From positions 24,821,456-24,885,455 of the forward strand of contig CM049318.1 of the NCBI GenBank assembly GCA_026874595.1: 64,000 nt of DNA, written 5' to 3'. A program made the position numbers and the translations under genes. The DNA is from Sipunculus nudus (lineage: Eukaryota > Annelida > Sipuncula > Golfingiida > Sipunculidae). The notes beneath the pieces were generated by a model that worked only from the letters and a program-made list of their open reading frames with translations, was not told the origin of the DNA and ran no database searches. This document shows, piece by piece, positions 58,759-64,000 of the stretch (positions are counted from its first letter, which is position 1; each line of letters begins with the position of its first letter).

Positions 58759-60780
58759 AGGATTACCCAGATGTATATACAGGAAAAAACAAATGCATGT
58801 GATTTAAAAGGATCGATTGTCATTAAAAAACAAATGAATGTTATTTCGTTATCCATCAGATAAACTTTCTTTATTTTGAACCTTGCTTGGATAATACTCA
58901 CTTTGCAGTACAAGTGCCTTACTCTGCTGTTAATAATTGTCATCACTGCGGTTCGAATATCGACAAAACTAACCTGTACTGAATTTCTGAGAGTCGATCA
59001 CTTATTTGGGAATATATATAAAGTGAGTGTGAAATCAATTTAAATGCATTTTGTATATTTTTAAATTAATTTAAAATGCTAACATATGTAACTCAAGATT
59101 TGTAGTAAATGTGAAAATGCTGACATATATATTTATACATGTTTGGTTTTAAGTAAATTTGGATTTTAAAAGAGTCAGATTTCATATTCGTTCTTCAATC
59201 TTCACAGTGATTTGTAACACAGAAATATAAAGATAAATATAATGATGATCAGGAATTCTATGTGTTGAAACTTGATCCCATTAAAAACTGTGAAATATTA
59301 ATATAATAAATTTGGTGCACAAATATAGCATTGATGGTTTGAAAGATCATTGGAAAACGTGCGTGAATCTATTGCTTCCAACAGAAAGAAATCATGATAC
59401 TTATATTAATCAATAATGCATCACGTTAATAACAGTCATAGGTATAATATATATCTACGGAATGTGATTATTTTTCTTACATGTCAATATCCCCATCATT
59501 TTGCGCAAGTGTTGGCAGCATTTAATAGATAAATATTACGAAAATGATGTAATAAAAAAATTTACAATAACAACAGATGTTTATGCACAACAAAAGAAAT
59601 TTTGAAACAATAGTATTTTTGTACCGCCGATCCAGGTACTTAAGTTTATTAGGGCAATACTCTTCCGTCAGTAGGTGCCCATTGAAATTTGGTTCTTCTG
59701 AATCTTGCGGCCACGTGACATGGCGTCTCTCATGCCATTCGAAGTTGTAGTTTTTTAGAATATGTACGACACTAAACCAATCAACAGCTTTTAAATGTAG
59801 TTTTATTGAGCATATGACCAGTGCCCTTTACCTTCATTCATTATTATTAATGAAGCTCATACTTCATTCCTTCATCGTGACTTAATTTTTCTAAATGGTC
59901 TATGAATTTATGAAAATATTTCCAAATTACAATGGGCAACCTGTTATGGAACAGACTGTAGTTTATCCAGGTGTGCCATCGCCTACCATGATCCAAATGG
60001 TAAAAGATTTGTACGGAGAAATTACAGTTTAAACGGAAATATCTTATTTTCACTTACCAGTCCAATTCAGTCCAATGTGCAAGACTACAAATTTCTCCTT
60101 GTCTCAAAGGAACTAGGTAGATACATGTTAAAACTTGAAGCACACGTGCGCGTTAGGGTATGCGCGTGAAAAAAATGTTTTAAAACCTTAACATGAACTT
60201 GCCTGAACTGACAGAGGTAAATAAATTATATATGTCACGCGCTATCGGGCGATCTGACCTATCGGCCGATGGGCTTGCGAATCGGTCGATGTTATATTTT
60301 TAAACTTATGAAAGAATTACAAGTTACACCAGGTAATGACGTGATTTTTAAAATTCATACATGCCAAAACTATTCAAGATGAATAAAATTCCACTGTATC
60401 TCCCCGCGCTTGTGTTAACCTCTAATAAGAAGACACATGGACCATATTTAACGCTTACAGTGGATATTTACCATCAACCTAAACCCCGATTTATTTGTAA
60501 TTGTTTCGAAATTTTTCCGGGGATCAATCAATCCACGCAGACATCTTGCTTAAAAATCGCTTATGTGACGATGTCTTTATTGCATCAATGCGTAGACATA
60601 TGTACACTGACGGACACATGACTTTGACATAAAGTATCACACACGCTATATATACGTAATTACACTACAAATGCGGCAGTACAACTCTCAAAATGAAGCT
60701 CACTGAACTGATTTGGCTAAATTGAATTTAACAGGTCATACTTATGAGTTTTAGAATGATAATATTGTCCATCTGTACAA
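58759..60780. other. 3' region of the ShKT gene and intergenic DNA
   Basis: AT-rich. No further gene seen; the ORFs at 58686-58946 and 59847-60053 on the minus strand and at 60361-60621 have no supporting features. Confidence 0.4.
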
Positions 60781-61090
60781 TTCAGGGAAAACCAAATAAC
60801 TGCGACAGCCTTAGTGGCATTTCTGTGTCATCGATCCTTGCTTGACTGTTGCTTAACTGCCTCATTGACCACCATGAACGGACCTGCTCCCAGAAAGGGT
60901 AGAGTGGGCATGGTCTTTGCTGCACGCAAACTACAAGAGCAGTGTCATGAGCATTACAAAGATCTCTATTCCACCTTTCTGGACTTAACTAAGGCAGTTG
61001 ACAATGTGAGCCTTGAGGGTCTGTGGAAAATCATGGTCGAATTTGGCTGCCCAGCGAGATGTTTTTTTTCATTGTCCGACTTTTTCATCA
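60780..61090 (+). pseudogene. Non-LTR (LINE) reverse transcriptase fragment
   Basis: Translations in more than one frame match a familiar LINE stretch. GKPNNCDSLSGISV comes near 60785-60826. Then, in the frame 60814-61101, KGRVGMVFAARKLQEQCHEHYKDLYSTFLDLTKAVDN covers reverse transcriptase motif A; the catalytic Asp of F-x-D-L-T-K-A is kept, and the usual AFD reads AVD. GLWKIMVEFGCP follows. The ends are missing and the frame is broken, so it is a dead fragment. Confidence 0.75.
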
Positions 61091-61101
61091 CGAGGTCATG
61101 A

Positions 61102-64000
61102 TAGCACAAGATGACACCTCTGTTCTACGGAGATCATAGAAGAAATCGATTTACTTGAACACCAGAGAATGCAAGTTACATGGAAAGAATGCAGGAGAGA
61201 GCCATTGCCACAGAGACAATGATCATGTCAACATTCAAAGAAAGACCTTATATAACGCCTGGCTTCCAAAGATATTTTCATTCCATGAATTTACAAACCC
61301 TCCACTGAATCCGAGCAAGGACAACTTTTTAATTATACTTGAAAGTTCGTGTCTATACGCATGGCAGAAATTTTGTTAAAAAGTTATAATGTCTGCATGC
61401 GAACGTGTTCCGATCATTTTGCAACCAGGCAACGTCTAAATAAGAACACATTGATTTTATCGATCGCCACCAGATGTCCCTCCGCTAGCTCATGCTACGC
61501 TACCAACACGTTATTGTAGTCCACTCTTGTAGAGTAGGGTCACTCTGCGCAGAATCGGACTCATAAGAGTAGGACTCTGCTGGTTAGATTTTGTGGGTAT
61601 AAACATGTTAGCCCAACAAGGCACTATAGTTTTTAAATACACCACGGCGAGGTATAAATCTAGTGAAGAGGGTTCGGAAGTCCCTTCAAACTTGTTGAAT
61701 AATTATTGTTTCCAGGCAAATAGCATAAACATATTTTGAAGTCCGACAGTCGAAATAAGTACATGTAATCCTGACCATCCCAGCAGTTCTCAACTGGAAG
61801 AGGTTCGTTCTGAATAGATACCACCACTGGCGGACGTTTCGAGCAGCGTCATGGAAGCTACCTCTGGTGAAGATAGATTAAAGACGCGCTGTAGTGCCTT
61901 GACAACCCTGGACCATGAGACAGGAGACCGAGGTAAAATGCTGAGGTAATTTTCAGCGTAACAGGAAAGCCATATTAAAATGCCTTTACATGTCTCAATT
62001 CCCTTACTTTGCGTTAGGGTATACAACAGTTTAACCATCACATGTTACGTCACAGGTTTCTATTTATACTCATGAGGGTGATACGACTTGAATCTAAATC
62101 TGTTAAATCATGTATGTATGTATGTCGGTATAAATGTTAAGCTCGCACACTACAGTACATCCCCACTTAGGCACTTACACAGAGAGTAACATAATACACA
62201 AATATATTTTGGTGTGTGTGTGTGATTGAGGTATGTTATATAAAATGACACCGTGGTGACCTTTGACCTTACTAGTATGACGTAATCATGGAATAAACTT
62301 TTCGTCCGACCTTACGTGTTATTAGCTGTTCTACGTCTCCGAACCGCATTATTCACTTAAAGGGGCCCATTCGGGTATCCGGCTTCGATTAAATATAAAT
62401 GTACCCTTGAAATTTTATTAAAAATAGGGGTTAAACTGATCCCACCGCATATAGGCTTTTCTTTTATTTTATACCCACGCTTATATAATGTGGGGTGACC
62501 GGCAAAATAATCTTGATTTAATTAATAAGGACACCTGGCGGCAAACCATACGAACCAGGGTTTTGCAAAGGGCGTTATGCAACTGGTGACGTTTCAACTC
62601 CATAACGCATGTAGCCTACAAGGGCTTCTACTTACACATAAGGCGTAGGTATGAACTTAGTGAAGAGGGTAACATACTACGATCCAACACGTAGGATAAG
62701 AATTATTTTAAGGAATATTACATAAACCTGTGTGCTATTGTTGTAAGGAATTCTAGGAATAAGTATTGTTACTCAAGCATGCTCAGGTAAAATGTAAACA
62801 AAAGATGAATGATTGAAATGTAAGAAAGCAAAATTTTATTTTTAAGGTTTGACAGCTTAGACAAGTATAGTCCCTGCCGTCCATATTGCTTAACTGGGAA
62901 AGGTTCTTTTTTAATAGAAACGAACTCTGGTGGAAGAGTGGATTTGCTGGTTGGTTATGGCGACGAAGTCTCAGGCAGCACAATTGACATCTAGATTCAA
63001 GGGCATTCATATATATTTGGCACATAATCAATAGCATCAACAGTATGGATCCGGGATTATTAGGTCCGGGGCCAATCAAAGAAATACGTAACATTGTATT
63101 AGGAAACGTAAGGACCAAACACTCATTACGGTCACTAGTCTCATTATTTCAAAGCTTTTGTGGGTTTGTCATGTCTGTAGATATTCAAAAGTATTAACGT
63201 ATCTGTTGAAACTTTAATGAACACCGTCCGTACGGCCAGTTGCTTTTAAAAGACACGTTTAGCTAAGGATATAGATCCCGATTTATTTACCTGAGAGTGA
63301 TCTTGTAATGATTATTACATGGAGCTGGACGTCCCAGGATACAAGAGGAGCCATAACAAACATGTTTAATTATTCACGTTCTTCTTGTAACGATAATAAA
63401 TGGATAAAGCTTACTGGATACCAAATCTGTATTTGAGGTCAATTTACAGCGATGATTTTAACTGGTCATTATATGTCTAGACTCCGTGCAGTCAGGGCAG
63501 CCTTTTAGGGAAATAAAAGGAAGAGAAGGGCTCCAACGTCACCGGCCATGTTTATCAGTAAAAGGAATATCTTCTTCTATGAATTTGGAGATTTGTGGCT
63601 TACATCCATGTGTGATCCATGAGACACCCCATAAAAAGACAAGAAAGAAGTACACGACGGGAAATGGCTACAAACGAAGAAAAGTAAGTCAAACAGGAAC
63701 ATAATATATTTCATATTTTGAACGATATGTAGTTTAAAAAAATTAAAAAAGAAAATTAAATGGTACAGATGAGTTAACAATCAGGAAACACTATAATATT
63801 TTAAGGTAATTTCTCAAGTAAAAATGGCCAAGAAAAGTAAAACACAGCCACAAATAAAATATCTAACAGGTTATTTAAAGAAGCATACGTTGACAAAGAA
63901 TAAAACTTAAATAGAAGTCGGCACTCCAAACTACCTGAACCAAAACGACTGTGTCCGTCAAGCGGATCATTTACGCTTTGTAAACAATGTCGTATGCAGT
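61102..64000. other. Intergenic DNA with diverged repeats, no gene recognised
   Basis: Segments near 61610-61680 and 62640-62720 share phrases ('ctagtgaagagggt') and look like diverged copies of one repeat. Minus-strand frames at 61790-62041 and 62783-63118 show no domain. A phrase at 61835-61880 (minus 'cttccatgacgctgctcgaaacgtc') recalls retroelement ends but lacks a hammerhead core. Confidence 0.35.

Noticed and set aside
61205-61320. Exon-like plus-strand stretch (RAIATETMIMSTFKERP)
   Set aside because: Attractive local translation but no clear acceptor/donor pair, and it lies beside LINE debris.
61795-61905. Third hammerhead motif on the minus strand
   Set aside because: CGAAACGTC is present but the CUGANGA core is replaced by CCAGAGGTA.

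Overview
The window looks like nuclear DNA of an animal, most likely a bivalve mollusc. The evidence is intron-split genes with GT/AG junctions, an animal-type cytochrome c, a RING/B-box/NHL TRIM-like protein of the kind expanded in bivalves, and abundant AGGTCA-rich tandem repeats inside Helentron-like elements. The species cannot be fixed from the sequence. There is no bacterial-style operon structure and no CRISPR array.

Genes that can be supported are: (1) cytochrome c, + strand, two coding exons (4902-5085, 6752-6900), with a CRE-containing candidate promoter near 1957; (2) an intronless coding region for a membrane-anchored DUF2961/GH172-like protein, - strand (20245-22590); (3) an unrecognised terminal coding exon, - strand (24769-25027); (4) a clear CCAAT/TATA promoter with first exon (about 27123-27344), possibly feeding a TRIM-like gene whose coding exon is 34725-36545; (5) an unrecognised - strand gene rebuilt from four exons with matching phases (42731 down to about 37236); (6) a small secretory/type I membrane protein with a signal peptide, one ShKT domain and one transmembrane helix, + strand, four exons (52004-58758).

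Much of the rest is mobile DNA. From 8.7 to 16.15 kb three elements are nested. A repeat with a ~277-bp tandem core is split by an LTR element (9822-15783) that carries a broken Gag-like gene but no pol. The left LTR of that element is in turn split by a Helentron-type non-autonomous element (9926-12821) whose core is a ~288-bp satellite. From 27723 to 34063 lies a Mutator-like (MULE) DNA transposon with 171-bp terminal inverted repeats and a near-perfect 9-10 bp target duplication. It holds decayed transposase/SWIM and Ulp1-type protease coding sequence, and it appears to sit in the first intron of the CCAAT/TATA gene. Smaller items are two MITEs of one family, hAT-like MITEs, a tRNA-derived SINE, a LINE reverse transcriptase scrap, and many TA, CT and G/C microsatellites.

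The most noteworthy signals are two hammerhead-ribozyme-like motifs (minus strand 57678-57725, plus strand 33756-33796), the sequence-level reconstruction of the nested transposons, the MULE carrying a C48-type protease remnant, and the multi-exon genes that appear only when short exons are joined by phase.
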